The position numbers and the translations under genes are program-made. A stretch of 64,000 nucleotides of DNA from Halichondria panicea (taxonomy: Eukaryota > Porifera > Demospongiae > Suberitida > Halichondriidae): assembly GCF_963675165.1 (NCBI RefSeq), contig NC_087382.1, positions 1,178,001-1,242,000 of the forward strand. The letters are read 5' to 3'. Shown one piece after another: positions 53,223-64,000 of the stretch; position 1 is the stretch's first letter; every line of letters begins with the position of its first letter. The notes beneath the pieces are model-generated. The model saw only the letters and a program-made list of their open reading frames with translations, was not told the DNA's origin and searched no databases.

Positions 53223-53959
53223 AATGTACTTGTCAGATGACGAGGACTGACACAATTACATAGTATTTTTGTCTAGATACATGTATAATTATAATACTAC
53301 AACCCTAGCTGATTTAACGATAATATACGAGTGATTACCAGAAAAACTATCATGCACATGCACTTTAATTTAAATAGTGCATGTCCAGTTCGTTTCTGCA
53401 CTAAATTCCTGATTCTTTTTGTCAAAGTCTATTATTATATTGTGTGAAAGGATGTACACACACACGTATAGAGGTCACCCTTTGGGTAGAACAGTGGTAA
53501 AAACGTTACAAAATTAATACCGTATATATAGCGGGAGTATATAATTATGTGACATTTTACGGAAAGACTGTTTTTACTAGGATAAAAATCGCCCTGAAAT
53601 TCGTAGGTATAAATGTTCGCAGTACATGCTTAATCCAAAATTATGTCCATAAATTAAGCTCGTGAACCAATACAGATCGTCGATATTTTCTATCATATCC
53701 CTCGTTATAGGTAGGGAGACAGTTTACAGGAAACACTCTGCACGAGGGTACATCTCATGTAAAAATAATGGTAATGACATTCCTTTAATGATGTAGCGTG
53801 GACATTGCTGCATTCAATGGAACCATGCACTCACTGCATGGCGGTTATTCACTGCATGCTCAACGCTCACAAGATGTAAACTAATTCAGTTGAACTATAA
53901 TTATAACGTAATGACATAATTTGTATAAATTTATAGAAATGCATGCATGATGACATAAT

Positions 53960-54100
53960 TATCAGTGTTTTCAGTGAATGGGGTGATAGCATTATTTCCA
54001 GTGTTGCCAGTGATAGCAGTGTTTTCAGTTGAGGATGATATACAAAGTGTTTCCAGTGATATGAGTGATTATCATGCAGTGTTCCAGTGAATGTATACAC
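53960..54100 (+). repeat. Imperfect short tandem repeats (cagtgatagcagtgtttc)
   Basis: Degenerate copies of agtgtttccagtgat and gtgatagcagtgtttt. A similar short array is at 49425-49500, again between TRAF-like copies. Confidence 0.55.
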
Positions 54101-54157
54101 CATCTCTGCTCGCAACTGAACACAACATTTAATATGACATTGCCTAGAAATACATTT

Positions 54158-55112
54158 TATTGCTTTTTAATAAGTGCTGACATCAGCGTTTTACATTCAA
54201 ATTGCACAGGAAGCGACTCATCACCGACTGTGCAGATATTTTTCCATATCGCACACCCGGAAGTATTATTGCACACTTGTTATTGCACACTAGGAAGTGA
54301 TTCTTATTTGGAATAAAACGTTTTCAGCAGTGAGAGAACAAGAAAAACATAGTTTACACACTTATAATCATGCATTGCAATGTTTATCAGTCTCTTTTCT
54401 TGTTTTCTGATGCTCTGTATCACTTCTGTGCTCTTTTTGCAGTGAAGCTGAGGGTCAGGAGGTTGTCAGTGTTCTTATTTAACGCATCAAACAGGCATCA
54501 GTGTTGGAAGTGGGTGCTTTGAGCGTAGTATTGCACATGTAGAAGTGTACTGCACCACCATATAAGCCTGTTCAGGCTTGTATAAAGTCGTTTTGGCTTC
54601 AAAAACGGTTGTCACACTTTTCTTCAGTTATAGCGGTGCATGTTTCCTCTTCTGATACACTGGAGCATGATAGAAAGCAAGCACATGCTGTTTATCCTTC
54701 AGAACTATCCATTTTCAAAACGGGTTGCTGGTTGTCAACGTTTTTCTTGTCTTTTTTTCTTGTCTGTTCTCTACAAAATCTTTAAGCAGCCTTCTGCAAG
54801 CTCTCTTGGTGTTCTAGAGTCTTATTTCTTTGTCTTTCTAGCTGTTTTCTTTCTCTTAAACTCGTCTTCAACTGGGAGAACTCAATTTTGTTGCTACGCA
54901 TTCTTCTGGTTGATAAAGCAACTGCATGTTGCGCATGCGCAGATTCAACCTGCATTTTGGTTGCCAAGCAATAAATGCATTATCCCATGGATACTGATGA
55001 TTATCACTCGTCCGTGCCTAGTAACTGTCACTCGTGCCTTGCAGGCACTCGTGCAGTTACTGGCACAGACTCGTGATAATCCTCAGTATCCATAGGATAA
55101 TATCATAATATA
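54158..55112. other. ~950-bp insertion in the 3' flank of TRAF copy 4
   Basis: Compared with the flank of copy 3 (51636-51700), homology breaks after tgcctagaaatacat (54156) and resumes at acttatctctgccacgcacc (55113). The extra DNA holds a hairpin (54983-55094, atggatactgatgattatca mirrored by gataatcctcagtatccata). It also holds a minus-strand basic frame near 54960-54785 (RERKQLERQRNKTLEHQESL), which resembles in style the one at 48572. Target duplications were not resolved. Confidence 0.55.
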
Positions 55113-55278
55113 ACACACTTATCTCTGCCACGCACCCACTTTATAAAATAAACATGTTAGTATCTTTTGAAATTTCATGTAGAAATGACATAAATTTCTG
55201 TCATTTTAACATTAAAATACAATGATGCATCTCATATAACATAAGTGTTTTTGCTATGTGTGAACAGCCTTCAGTATA

Positions 55279-55488
55279 TACCGTATAGCGGGTAATTTTC
55301 GGGGGACAAAATATTCGTGGTTCAGCAATATTGAGACATTTCGTGGATAATATTTTCGTGGTTGCTGCTTGGATTGTAGGTAAAGGTAGGCAAGGTCGCT
55401 TCATTCGGGGGTAAAATGTTCGTGGTCAGACCTCCAACCACGAAAACCACAAATATTTTGCCCCACGAAAATTACCAGCTATACGGTA
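55279..55488. mobile_element. 210-bp MITE (TACCGTATAGC ends)
   Basis: taccgtatagcgggtaattt and aaattaccagctatacggta are inverted. Inner words acaaaatattcgtgg and ccccacgaaaa are complementary. Confidence 0.8.
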
Positions 55489-56046
55489 CATGCATGTACC
55501 CATAGTAACATAGAGCAGATAAATTGTATATAGAATTGCTGTTTGGAGCGATGCATGGCTATAGTCCAGACAATTAAAGTACCAGAGATCATCAGCTTGG
55601 CCACTGTTTTTTATAAAAATGTCAAGAGTATCCAACTGTAGCAGTTGTAGTGTAACCACGTTATAGTAGGAGTATGTCATACCACGTCACTCTCAGACCA
55701 CATCTTAAGTGGGTGCGTATAGGTTTAGTGGTTAATATGGTATCAGCATACACACACAATGGTTGCTGTGGTTTGTACCTCCAGCCCACATTCATGGCTC
55801 GGTAACAGTTACACAACTACAAGTGTTAGTGACGTATTCAGTTCTATATGTAGAATGGAATGCATGTGCGTGAGAGTTGTATACTCCTCTTAATGTACTC
55901 CTGACAATGTACACAATGCTATTGTATACATGCAGGTGAGCACAATCAACAGTGAAACAAAAACCTATAGAAGTGAAAATAAAGTATGCATGGGTATAAC
56001 AGTATAGAATAGAGAGAAGTGCTGCTTGATACATTAGAGGCTGGCA

Positions 56047-57363
56047 ATGGCTAGTCCATTTAACGAGTTTGTAGACAAAGTACTGGAAGATCACAAGTGC
56101 ACTATTTGCACTAGCATTCTAACGAACCCAGTACTAACTGGTTGCTGTGGGCAACACTTCTGTGAGGCATGTATGGATATTTGGCTGGATACCGAGCTTC
56201 GAGCATACTGCCCACATTTCCGAAATGAAGACATGGAGTATATACAGAGTCTCCACATGAAAAGAAATGTGAATAAGCTGAAGATTTATTGCCCTAATCA
56301 ATCTAAGGGATGTGAACACATAACCACCCTAGGTGAATGCGAAAAACATATTGAGACAAAGTGTGTCTTTGAGGATGTATCATGCACTCTGAAGTGTGGT
56401 GAACGAATGCCACGACAAGAGCTTCGAAATCACGAAAGCAACCAGTGCTCTCATCGTTACGTGACATGTTCGTATTGTGAAACAATAAATTATTATATTG
56501 TTCTGCACAAGGACATTAATACGAAGATTTACTTTGAAATATGTCCAGGTTACCCTCTGCCCTGTCCTAACGACTGTGGACAGAAGGGCATGCATACAAC
56601 ACTCTCTTATTGAAGCTCACAGACAAGTCTGTCCTCTGGAGCTAGTCCAGTGTCCCTTCTCTGAGGCTGGGTGTGGTGATACACTACGTAAGGATCTAGA
56701 CGCATACATTGCTTCAGATACACAACAACATTTGGTCTTGGTCATGCTAACAATGACAGCTACGAAAAAGCATCTAGCAGAAACATTGACAAGTACCCAG
56801 CAGGATCTTGTACAAAATAAGAAACTTTTAGCAGCCACCCAGCAAGATCTTACTAAAGCAACAGAGACTGCGACAAAAATGCAACAGAACTTCAAAACCA
56901 CGGTTTCTCGTGTGACTAGAGAACTTGAATCCATCAGCTGCATTTCCGAAAATATAGAAATTGACAGCATAAAGACAACAATGGTGCTAACGACTACGAT
57001 GCTTGAGACAGATACGAAGTACTGTCTGCGTATGACATGTGACCAATCAGATTCCTTCTTTGTCAAACCTGGATACAAGATGAACATTCGGTACAAGAAT
57101 TCACCGTACGTTAGTTATATGCTATCAGTGCATGCATGTTCTTGGAAAGTGAAGAAAACGACGACCAACCGAGATGGCCGATGCTGGGAAAGATTTTCAC
57201 AATAGAAGCTCCTGACAAGAAAAAGATTGCGGATATTATGATCTGCACGAGTTGCAAGGGTCAAAATCTCAATCCAGTACTGGGAGGTGCTTATACCACC
57301 AACGAGAAATTTCTTTCACTGATATCGTATCTCTTTGTACAAATCCAATTCATTTATACGTAA
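56047..57363 (+). pseudogene. TRAF-like copy 5: two frameshifts and a lost RING cysteine
   Basis: Frame 1 (56047-56613) reads MASPFNEFVDKVLEDHKCTI, a RING with CCGQHFC but CPHF in place of the final CPHC, and TRAF zinc fingers up to CPNDCGQKG. The frame then changes near 56590 (next segment SLIEAHRQVCPLELVQCPFS). It runs through a long coiled coil (ETLTSTQQDLVQNKKLLAAT) and the MATH-like FVKPGYKMNI, then changes again near 57125 beside a gcatgcatg duplication and resumes FLESEENDDQPRWPM to the stop. It is closest to copy 1. Probably a pseudogene; assembly error at both sites cannot be excluded, but the Cys-to-Phe change is independent evidence. Confidence 0.8.
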
Positions 57364-57369
57364 CGTTTG

Positions 57370-58160
57370 AATACCATTTATGTACGTATGTATAGATGGA
57401 CTAAATCATGACGTTCTAGACATGCAAAAGACTATGTATACACTGACAGTGTATCTGTTTATCATCATCAGTTTCAAGTTCTATAATTAAACACTTAGAT
57501 TGTACACATTGTATATATACGGCACAGCATCTTTAGTCTGTCGGCATGGTCTTGTTTCCAACTTAGTTTCTAGACTGCCATCCAAGGGCTGTTAAACCTT
57601 AATTTGTAATAATGATAATCTGTAACTGACACATGGACTCGCTAACTACAACCGTGTGAAAATATCACCATGCATGCTTATAATAATATTATTATAGGTC
57701 ACAGGACAAGTTAAATGTTATTCATCATCTCATTGAAGTTATTCACTCTCAATTTTAACTACAGTGGAATCTCCATAAAACGATAACCATATGCATGCAT
57801 TGGGGAACAGTCTTTTGGTCATTTATAGATCTAGAGAGGAGATCTTCGCCGGTTTGAGAGGTTTCAATTGTCACCACATAATTATATGCTCATTATGCGT
57901 CAATTCTGACTGCAAATGAATCTTGGAGTCTTTACTAACTGCTTCTCTAGCTCATACAAGCTTTGAAGAGGCTGTAGGGACGAGCTACAGCTAGGCTTTC
58001 ACAGTTATGCAAATTAATTATAAGAAGAAAAAACTTTCATGTTACTATTGACATTAACAAACCACAACAACCAATGCTCGTCACTATTATTGAAACACCT
58101 ATGTACAAGATGCCGGGCTCAAAATCTCAATCGAGTAACTTCGAAGTGCTTATAATTGTA
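57370..58160. other. Intergenic stretch after the TRAF cluster
   Basis: No gene. Contains the dispersed repeat shared with 10310-10450 (57905-58015) and, near 58110, a short fragment (caagatgccgggctcaaaat then ctcaatcgagta) that resembles the 3' end of TRAF copies 1 and 5. Confidence 0.5.
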
Positions 58161-58165
58161 TGTAT

Positions 58166-58329
58166 CCCTTTACTGGTCAAATTGTTGTAAATTTTACAAC
58201 AAGAATCTGGGAGGGAGCGTGCTATCAACTTGTGAATGTTGCATGATATTGGATTCTGTGGCAGATTGGATAGTATCATGAATGCGATTATCCTTTGAAG
58301 TTCTGCTGAGCTGTTCAATTAGGACACTT
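58166..58329 (-). repeat. Inverted copy of the repeat at 216-380
   Basis: Reverse complement of the left-edge repeat, ending at ggacacttaaaaacaaaaaa. The poly-A-like run adjoins it as in the other copy. Confidence 0.8.
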
Positions 58330-59830
58330 AAAAACAAAAAAAAACAAAAAAAAAAGAGCTATACAGCATGTAGGACTGAGTAGTATCCATTGGTAGACCC
58401 TCTGGACTATCTTGGTAGCCATAGAATATTTTCGAAGAGGAAGCAGCAAGCCATTCGTGTACACAGGCACTTCACAAACTCTACAATAGTCTACATGCTT
58501 GCTAAGCAGCTTAGTTGACCAGAGTGTAGCTTTTAAAGGCCACACATACTTCCATCGAGGCAGCAGCAAGGCATAAAATCGATGGTTAGTTTGTGCACAG
58601 CCATTGACCCACGCCCATCTCTACAAGCCATAGCCACTTCATTGGGGGCGGCGATAACATCAAGCTAATTTGGCGGGTTGGGCTCAGATGCAAACTAAAG
58701 TGATGGAACTGTTCCAGGTTCCAGATTGTGTGCAGTTGACCTGGAAAGGGATAAACGAGAAATTGCTTGCACTGACATCTGACTTCTTCATATTCCTTAT
58801 CACAGTCATTGCACTAAATAATAATTCACCTTAGGACAGTGAACATAATTATTACTTGCAATGTGAAAGGATTGACCAGGAAAAGTACCAAAACAATAAG
58901 TATAATTTTAATGACCTTTTGTTCTAGTGTAGTGCTATCAGTATTATAATTATGAATCCAAGCACTGTTCTGTGTATTATGTAACTACACTGATGAACCC
59001 CCCTAAATACCACCATGTGCAATAGGACTTTAGTTAATGACAATTAAGTGATCCTCTCAAACTAAATATGCTGACTGTCACTGACTAACAATATCCCCGG
59101 GCCAGTTTTAATACAGTTGTAGGTAATATAATAATACACATGGTCAAACAACCGCAACGACCATCACAATGTACACAATATATATAATGGACTTGCCTTG
59201 TTGTAGTGTATACATCTCGTACTGTATTACATGATTCATTCTCTTGTTGGTTTTCCATTATTCATAATTCTTGTTGTGGATGCAGTGACAAATCTTTAAC
59301 TTTTTGTTAGATGCATCCAAGGTAAGTTTTCTTGAGCTCACAGCTATAGTCTAAAGAGCTATGCGCGCACATGCATGTAACTAGCCTCGATCCCAGGCCG
59401 CACTTCCCTCAGGGAAATGAAGGCCGGTGAAGGAGGCTAGTATGTAACCTGAGCCCCTCCCTCTTTTCAATACGTGTGAAACGGATATGATCGTTAGCTA
59501 TAACCATGCAATTTAGACTAGTCAAATTTGTGTTGGATATGATCGTATAGCTATGCAATATAGGTATTCTGGTGAGCAGCCCCTCGGCCTCCCCCCTAGA
59601 TTATTGTGCAACGGTCAAGCAACGTGGTCTTCTGTATGTTGCTCACTCAATAGGCTGCCATTGCATTCCCCTTGTCACTTAACGTACTTTAGGTGAGTAC
59701 ACTTGTGCACACATAATAAATACACATTTTTAGAGTTCATATTTTAAGCAACACAAAAGGTATTGTGGCTCAAATCTATCGCTATTTCGTATTACATATT
59801 ACAGCCGTAGCTAAGAACTGAAGCGCAAGC

Positions 59831-60950
59831 ATGGACACAGATGCTCCAGAGGTTGAGTCAGGACAGCGGCAAGATGTAGACACGGCGGTCGTCTCCAAGA
59901 AGAGCCGAAAGCCTCGAACTAGAGGACTGTCAAAGAAGCTGCAAAACCAGGTCCGTGTAATATCAGTGCTCGTTTGAATTAAAGCATCACTGGACACTGG
60001 CAATAATATGTTTTGCTGTACATAACCTGTAATATCTATCACAACTGTAACTTATTTTCGCTTTAATTCAGACGGTGTTACTGCTACTGTGTGTGTGTAT
60101 GTGTGTGTGTAAAGCTACCTGCATGTGTTATACGTGTTATCAGAATAAAGTACAGGTTGTAGTATTACCGAAGTTGCTTTTACTGGTATTGTAGTCTGTA
60201 CGGTATTGTAGTCTGTACGTGAAGTTGGTGTTTGCCTTAAATGTAATTCATGAGGGGAAATTCCCTCGGGGTTCCCCAGAATGTGATAACTAAACAGAAC
60301 TGACGCTAACTACAAGTGGGCCATTTGATGCATGACTCAGACTGTACACTCCCCCACGCATCCATTAAGGGGAATGTATCATATAAGTGTATTATTACTG
60401 TTTGTTTATTGATCCATCATTGTTTATCGGCGTGCTGTGGGGGAAACCCAGGGGAATTCCCTCCCACCTGTACACAGCTGGTGCAACTCGTATACAACAC
60501 CTGTCACTTATAATGTTCGATACAAGATAACGAGTTGTTCCCATGATCATTGTTATTGATATGATACAGTAGAACCTCGGCCCTCGATTATCTGTAATCT
60601 GGCTTGGCAATTTGTTCTATGATAGGGTCAAAGTAAATGGACGTGTCTCTTTAAGCATAACAGCTGTTACCATGGAGACACATGCATGCTTAGTTTATTC
60701 AATTATCACTTATCCGGCCTGCCTCTGGAACCATAGGTGTCCGGATAACCGAGGTTCTACTTGACGTGTATAATTATGAGAAGTTTGCACAAAACCCTAG
60801 CTCGATCTATACAACACATGTGCACTGTACTTTTAACTAATTTATAATACTGTCCTCGTTGTTTTCTTTAGGTTGAGTTCTATTTTGGTGACGCCAACCT
60901 GCCCAAAGATAAATTCCTGCAACAGAAAATGTCTGAAGATGCTAACGGAT
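59831..60950 (+). CDS. La-family RNA-binding protein, first two coding exons
   Basis: Exon 1 (59831-59950) has 40 codons, MDTDAPEVESGQRQDVDTAV to LSKKLQNQ, ending at donor cag|gtccgt in phase 0. Exon 2 (60872-60950), after ttttctttag, reads VEFYFGDANLPKDKFLQQKM then SEDANG and ends at t|gtaagt in phase 1. The run QVEFYFGDANLPKDKFL is the core of the La motif (helix 1 and the RNA 3'-end pocket). La and LARP7-type proteins bind 3' oligo(U) RNA. A candidate 5' non-coding exon ends at aaggtaag near 59332. The rest of the motif is not found before the sulfotransferase, so the gene may continue past it or past the window. Confidence 0.7.
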
Positions 60951-60999
60951 GTAAGTATAGAAGAAGTACTGTACTATAAATCAGGGATCTGCCCACACT

Positions 61000-62060
61000 G
61001 GTCGGTGGTTGGTCGATACTATAACCACCTCTGAGGCATGTTAATTGTAGCAGATAATTTTCGAGGTTATAAATTGGCTATTTTGTGGGTAAAGTTTGTT
61101 TGTGAGTGACAGCCCAAAATGTTTACACTCATAATATTTCATGATTGAAATATTCGTAGCTAGTTCGAACACGTTGGCCCTCCCATTATTTTAGTCATGT
61201 GCACCTACTATGCATGTACAACAATTATATAAGCAGGCCACCCCCTATGTTTAATGGGGCCCAACGTTTCCATAGCATGTGTTTAGACCAGCAGGCCACC
61301 CTCTATAATACAGCTACTGTATGTACTGTTGGTCTGTCCATTGTCTAGGGTTGCTTATAATTATTGTTTGTTAGTTAGTCTACTTTCAAAGCAATTTCAG
61401 GCAGGTATTGTCTTTGTGCCAAGTTTTTGTATTGTAATCGATTATCGTTGTCTAAACATTGTGGTTACGTGAATATCAAGTTGTGGTCATAATTATAGTC
61501 TTTGCGTACAAACTATACCAAGTGTCTGTGGCTTGTGTTTCTTAAAGTGTTTTGCTGCATGGTTGAGTTATGTTGTGTGCAAAACTGCATGCATGCATGG
61601 GGGTGGTTTCACACTTCCTAATAGAGTCGGATGTTGCAACTATGCATGCAAACTATAATTATTATACTAGCTGCTTTGCTGGCTCGTTTTGTTGCTCTAG
61701 CATCTATGAATAGCAATGCCAATGGTAATCATAATTATGGTTTTGCCCCAAAACATAACGTGCAAATTAAGCTGATTCAGCAAATATTGCATGCACATCA
61801 CACTATTTAAGCAGTTGCATTACATTTATCTGTTCATGTTTGTACTAATTGAAACGAAGTACTAATAGCTTGTTTTTCACAAGGCTCTAGTGTCGAAACA
61901 TTTTGTCAGCTTGTATTTACATTATTGACTGTGTATAGATTACAAGAGAATTGCAGTCAGTACAGTTGTCTGTCATTATTGCTATAGCATATACGCTACA
62001 TAAGTTGTCATTCTGGCTTTAGATAATTGTACAAAATCAGTTAAATACTGCAGAGTAGCT
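61000..62060. other. Non-coding stretch between La exons and the sulfotransferase
   Basis: No coding exon with matching phase for the La gene was recognised. It contains a repeated phrase (agcaggccacccctatgttt and agcaggccaccctctataat, 61233-61310) and general AT-rich sequence. Confidence 0.4.
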
Positions 62061-63617
62061 ATGGCTATTACTAAGAGAAATTTAGCTCTAGTAAGTACAG
62101 TTTGTCTAGGCTTACTGGCCATACTGCTTGTCCTTAGTAGCCATTCACAAGAAACTTCTGTGCATGAAAATTATAGAACTGAGTATAGTTACAGTGACAA
62201 CGATGTGAAGTCAGAGCTGTTGGCTGTTGGACATAATGTAAGAAAGTGCTTCAATTCATCAGGACTTGGCAGCTCAGATTCTAACCTGCTCCAGTTGGGT
62301 ATTGACAATGCTCAGTTGTTCATGAAAGAGTACAGGAAAGTCATACCAAGGAAGTCTCTGGAGCACCACGCCAGCCATTGCTGGCAGACTGACTACAGTG
62401 CATCAACTACTGCACTCAGTTGGTACACTGGGAGAGTCACTGGACGTATAGCTGGACAAAAGTTTGATCGGCCCACAGATTCTACATTTTATGGAAAAAG
62501 TGAATACCGTGAACTGAGCAGCCGTTTTAATGGTAAATTTTCTTCAAACACTGTCTGTTTACCGAAAGCCTATTTGCTTGGTTTTGAAAAATGTGGTTCT
62601 ACGTATCTATGGTGCTTTATATCTAAAGTCATAAACGCCTTCAGTGAAAACTCTGGGAAAAGCTCTGATAAATACCATGCCGACAAAGAGCCTTATTTCT
62701 GGACACCATTCCTATACACAAAGTCACTACCACACTCTGACACTATTGGGAATCCATACTTGCTCAACTTCTTGCAAGCTTCAGATCCGAAAATCACCAC
62801 TGAAGAAAGAAAACAAATCCTGCTCATTGATGGAACTCCAAGCACTGTCATAGAATGGCCTAAATTTCGAAAGTCTGATCCGGATCTTGCCAACTATTGC
62901 CTACTACCGAGCGCCCTTCCTCAACTATTCCCAAACTCTAAATATGTCGTGATTATGAGAGATCCTGTCGACATGCTTTACTCTAATTTCTGGTGGACTT
63001 ACTACGTCGATGCATTGATATCATATAGTTTAATAAAGGATGTCCTCAATGCTGTCGAAGGTCCCAAGATTTTCCACGATCACTCTGTTTCAAAAATCAA
63101 TTTCTTTTTGCAGTGTCTTCGAGAAGAATCGCAAGAACCGTGTCCGTTTGTCAACGCTACACCTGAAAATTATAGTAGTTGTATTTCCTCTCGTACCCAC
63201 CTACTAAGCAAGTGTGTCAATGAAATTACTACCAATAGAAAAAGAAAAGAATCGGCCATTCATCGAGGCATCTATTACGTTCATGTACGCAAATGGCTCA
63301 GTGTTTTGCCCCGTGATAGAATCTTGTTCGTAAGTTTAGAAACATTGAAGAAGGAGCCAGCGAAAATAGCATCGCAAGTTTTAGACTTGTTTGAAATTAA
63401 TGGTGAGCGTAACAAGCTACCATTAACTGACAAAGTTGTCAAGAATATAACCTCTGACTGTTCGACAAATTCGAAGGGTTTAATAGATTACAAACACTCG
63501 CCAGATATCAAGAATATGCTTAAAGAAACAGAAGTTTTGCTAAAGAAATTTTTTGTGCCGTTCAATAAACTTTTGGCTGAGCTACTCGAAAGTGATCAAT
63601 TCTTGTGGAACTCTTAA
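62061..63617 (+). CDS. CHST15-like Golgi carbohydrate sulfotransferase
   Basis: 518 residues, single exon, complete. Residues 8-27 (LALVSTVCLGLLAILLVLSS) form an N-terminal signal anchor, giving a type II Golgi protein. The PAPS 5'-phosphosulfate loop is PKAYLLGFEKCGSTYLW (about 169-185). The 3'-phosphate motif is YVVIMRDPVDMLYSNFWW (about 298-315). LLIDGTPSTVIEW, GIYYVHVRKWLSVLPRDRIL and the C-terminal FVPFNKLLAELLESDQFLW follow the order seen in GalNAc4S-6-O-sulfotransferases (CHST15). It transfers sulfate from PAPS to a glycan, probably a chondroitin-like sponge polysaccharide (inference). Several N-glycosylation sites are present (NATPENYSS). Confidence 0.85.
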   Translation: MAITKRNLALVSTVCLGLLAILLVLSSHSQETSVHENYRTEYSYSDNDVKSELLAVGHNVRKCFNSSGLGSSDSNLLQLGIDNAQLFMKEYRKVIPRKSLEHHASHCWQTDYSASTTALSWYTGRVTGRIAGQKFDRPTDSTFYGKSEYRELSSRFNGKFSSNTVCLPKAYLLGFEKCGSTYLWCFISKVINAFSENSGKSSDKYHADKEPYFWTPFLYTKSLPHSDTIGNPYLLNFLQASDPKITTEERKQILLIDGTPSTVIEWPKFRKSDPDLANYCLLPSALPQLFPNSKYVVIMRDPVDMLYSNFWWTYYVDALISYSLIKDVLNAVEGPKIFHDHSVSKINFFLQCLREESQEPCPFVNATPENYSSCISSRTHLLSKCVNEITTNRKRKESAIHRGIYYVHVRKWLSVLPRDRILFVSLETLKKEPAKIASQVLDLFEINGERNKLPLTDKVVKNITSDCSTNSKGLIDYKHSPDIKNMLKETEVLLKKFFVPFNKLLAELLESDQFLWNS

Positions 63618-64000
63618 TTCTTTTGTTATATATATAGAGCCTTTGTACTATTGATAATGCGTGTGTTTTGGCACGCACTCTTACAGAACGTGAAGTACAT
63701 ATCCCATGCACCTTGTTGTCATTTTTGTGTCTTAAAAAACATTTAAAGTAGCCTAGCTTGTTTTTGTGTGCTTGATTGATACGTGTATGATCCTATTATG
63801 GTCTGAAGTATGTGAACATCTTCTAAGATTACACATTGCTCGTATCAGCTGTATTGGATATACAGAGAAGATTGATACACAGATACCTTTAAAGTAGATT
63901 GGTTATTAGTTATTACCAAGTGTTAGAGAGCCCGGCGTTTATGAGCATGCTATTACAATGTATGTTACATGGATTAGCTACTTCACTGATAATTATGGTT
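63618..64000. other. 3' flank of the sulfotransferase
   Basis: Presumed 3' UTR and intergenic DNA. No canonical AATAAA was seen close to the stop; nothing else recognised. Confidence 0.4.

Noticed and set aside
54640-55095. 151-codon plus-strand frame in the insertion after TRAF copy 4
   Set aside because: It overlaps a hairpin and a basic minus-strand frame, and its hydrophobic composition comes from a T-rich strand; not supported as a gene.
1-64000. CRISPR arrays, operons, bacterial promoters or ribosome binding sites
   Set aside because: Introns, TATA-type promoters, satellites and MITEs show an animal nuclear genome; the tandem repeats lack unique spacers.

Overview
This is an animal nuclear genome window, most likely from a demosponge. 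It is AT-rich, full of ataattat and gcatgcat words, has short GT-AG introns and many short inverted-repeat transposons, and carries death-fold, RING/TRAF, kelch, Roco and CHST15-like gene families. The style resembles Amphimedon queenslandica, but I infer that from memory and have run no search.

Layout. 1-3.6 kb: a 32-bp minisatellite, a two-exon secreted-protein start (+), a decayed TRAF-like C-terminus (-), a 22-bp satellite and a small cysteine-containing secreted peptide gene (-). 5.1-14.3 kb: mainly transposons (a Mutator-like element inside a hAT-like element inside an older repeat), a ~105-bp satellite, a GC-rich foldback element and one 3'-terminal exon.

14.7-45.0 kb: a minus-strand array of modular genes built by recombining the same exons. 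Gene A (44972-42412) is an intact Death domain-kelch gene of about 434 residues. Gene B (40778-32878) is CARD-like, sponge-type conserved domain, short linker exons and kelch, broken by a 17-bp deletion, a 1-bp deletion and a nonsense codon. Gene C (32371-27059) is Death domain-kinase-kelch, with a dead Death exon, a frameshifted kinase, an intact kelch exon and a 2.1-kb transposon in its intron. Gene D (25967-17117) is CARD-like, Death, kinase, linker, helical domain, ROC-COR GTPase, Ig-like and Death, with several frameshifts. A sixth unit survives as a Death-domain remnant (15020-14660). I traced exon phases by hand. Most domain exons are flanked by phase-1 introns, which explains how they could be reshuffled.

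46.5-57.4 kb: a plus-strand cluster of five RING / TRAF-zinc-finger / coiled-coil / MATH-like copies. Two are intact (49786-51063 and 51903-53222). One is a RING-only duplicate, one is frameshifted twice, and one is deleted internally and split by a 924-bp transposon. Death-fold and TRAF proteins are partners in animal innate-immune and NF-kB signalling, so the two clusters may be a fast-evolving immune-signalling neighbourhood; that functional link is inference.

58-64 kb: an inverted copy of a repeat from the left edge, the first two coding exons of a La-family RNA-binding protein (+) and a complete single-exon CHST15-like Golgi sulfotransferase (+).

The many single-base indels could be real pseudogene lesions or assembly errors. 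Several are larger (17 bp, 11 bp) or are substitutions (HRD to HRN, CGA to TGA, a lost RING cysteine), so at least part of the decay is probably biological.
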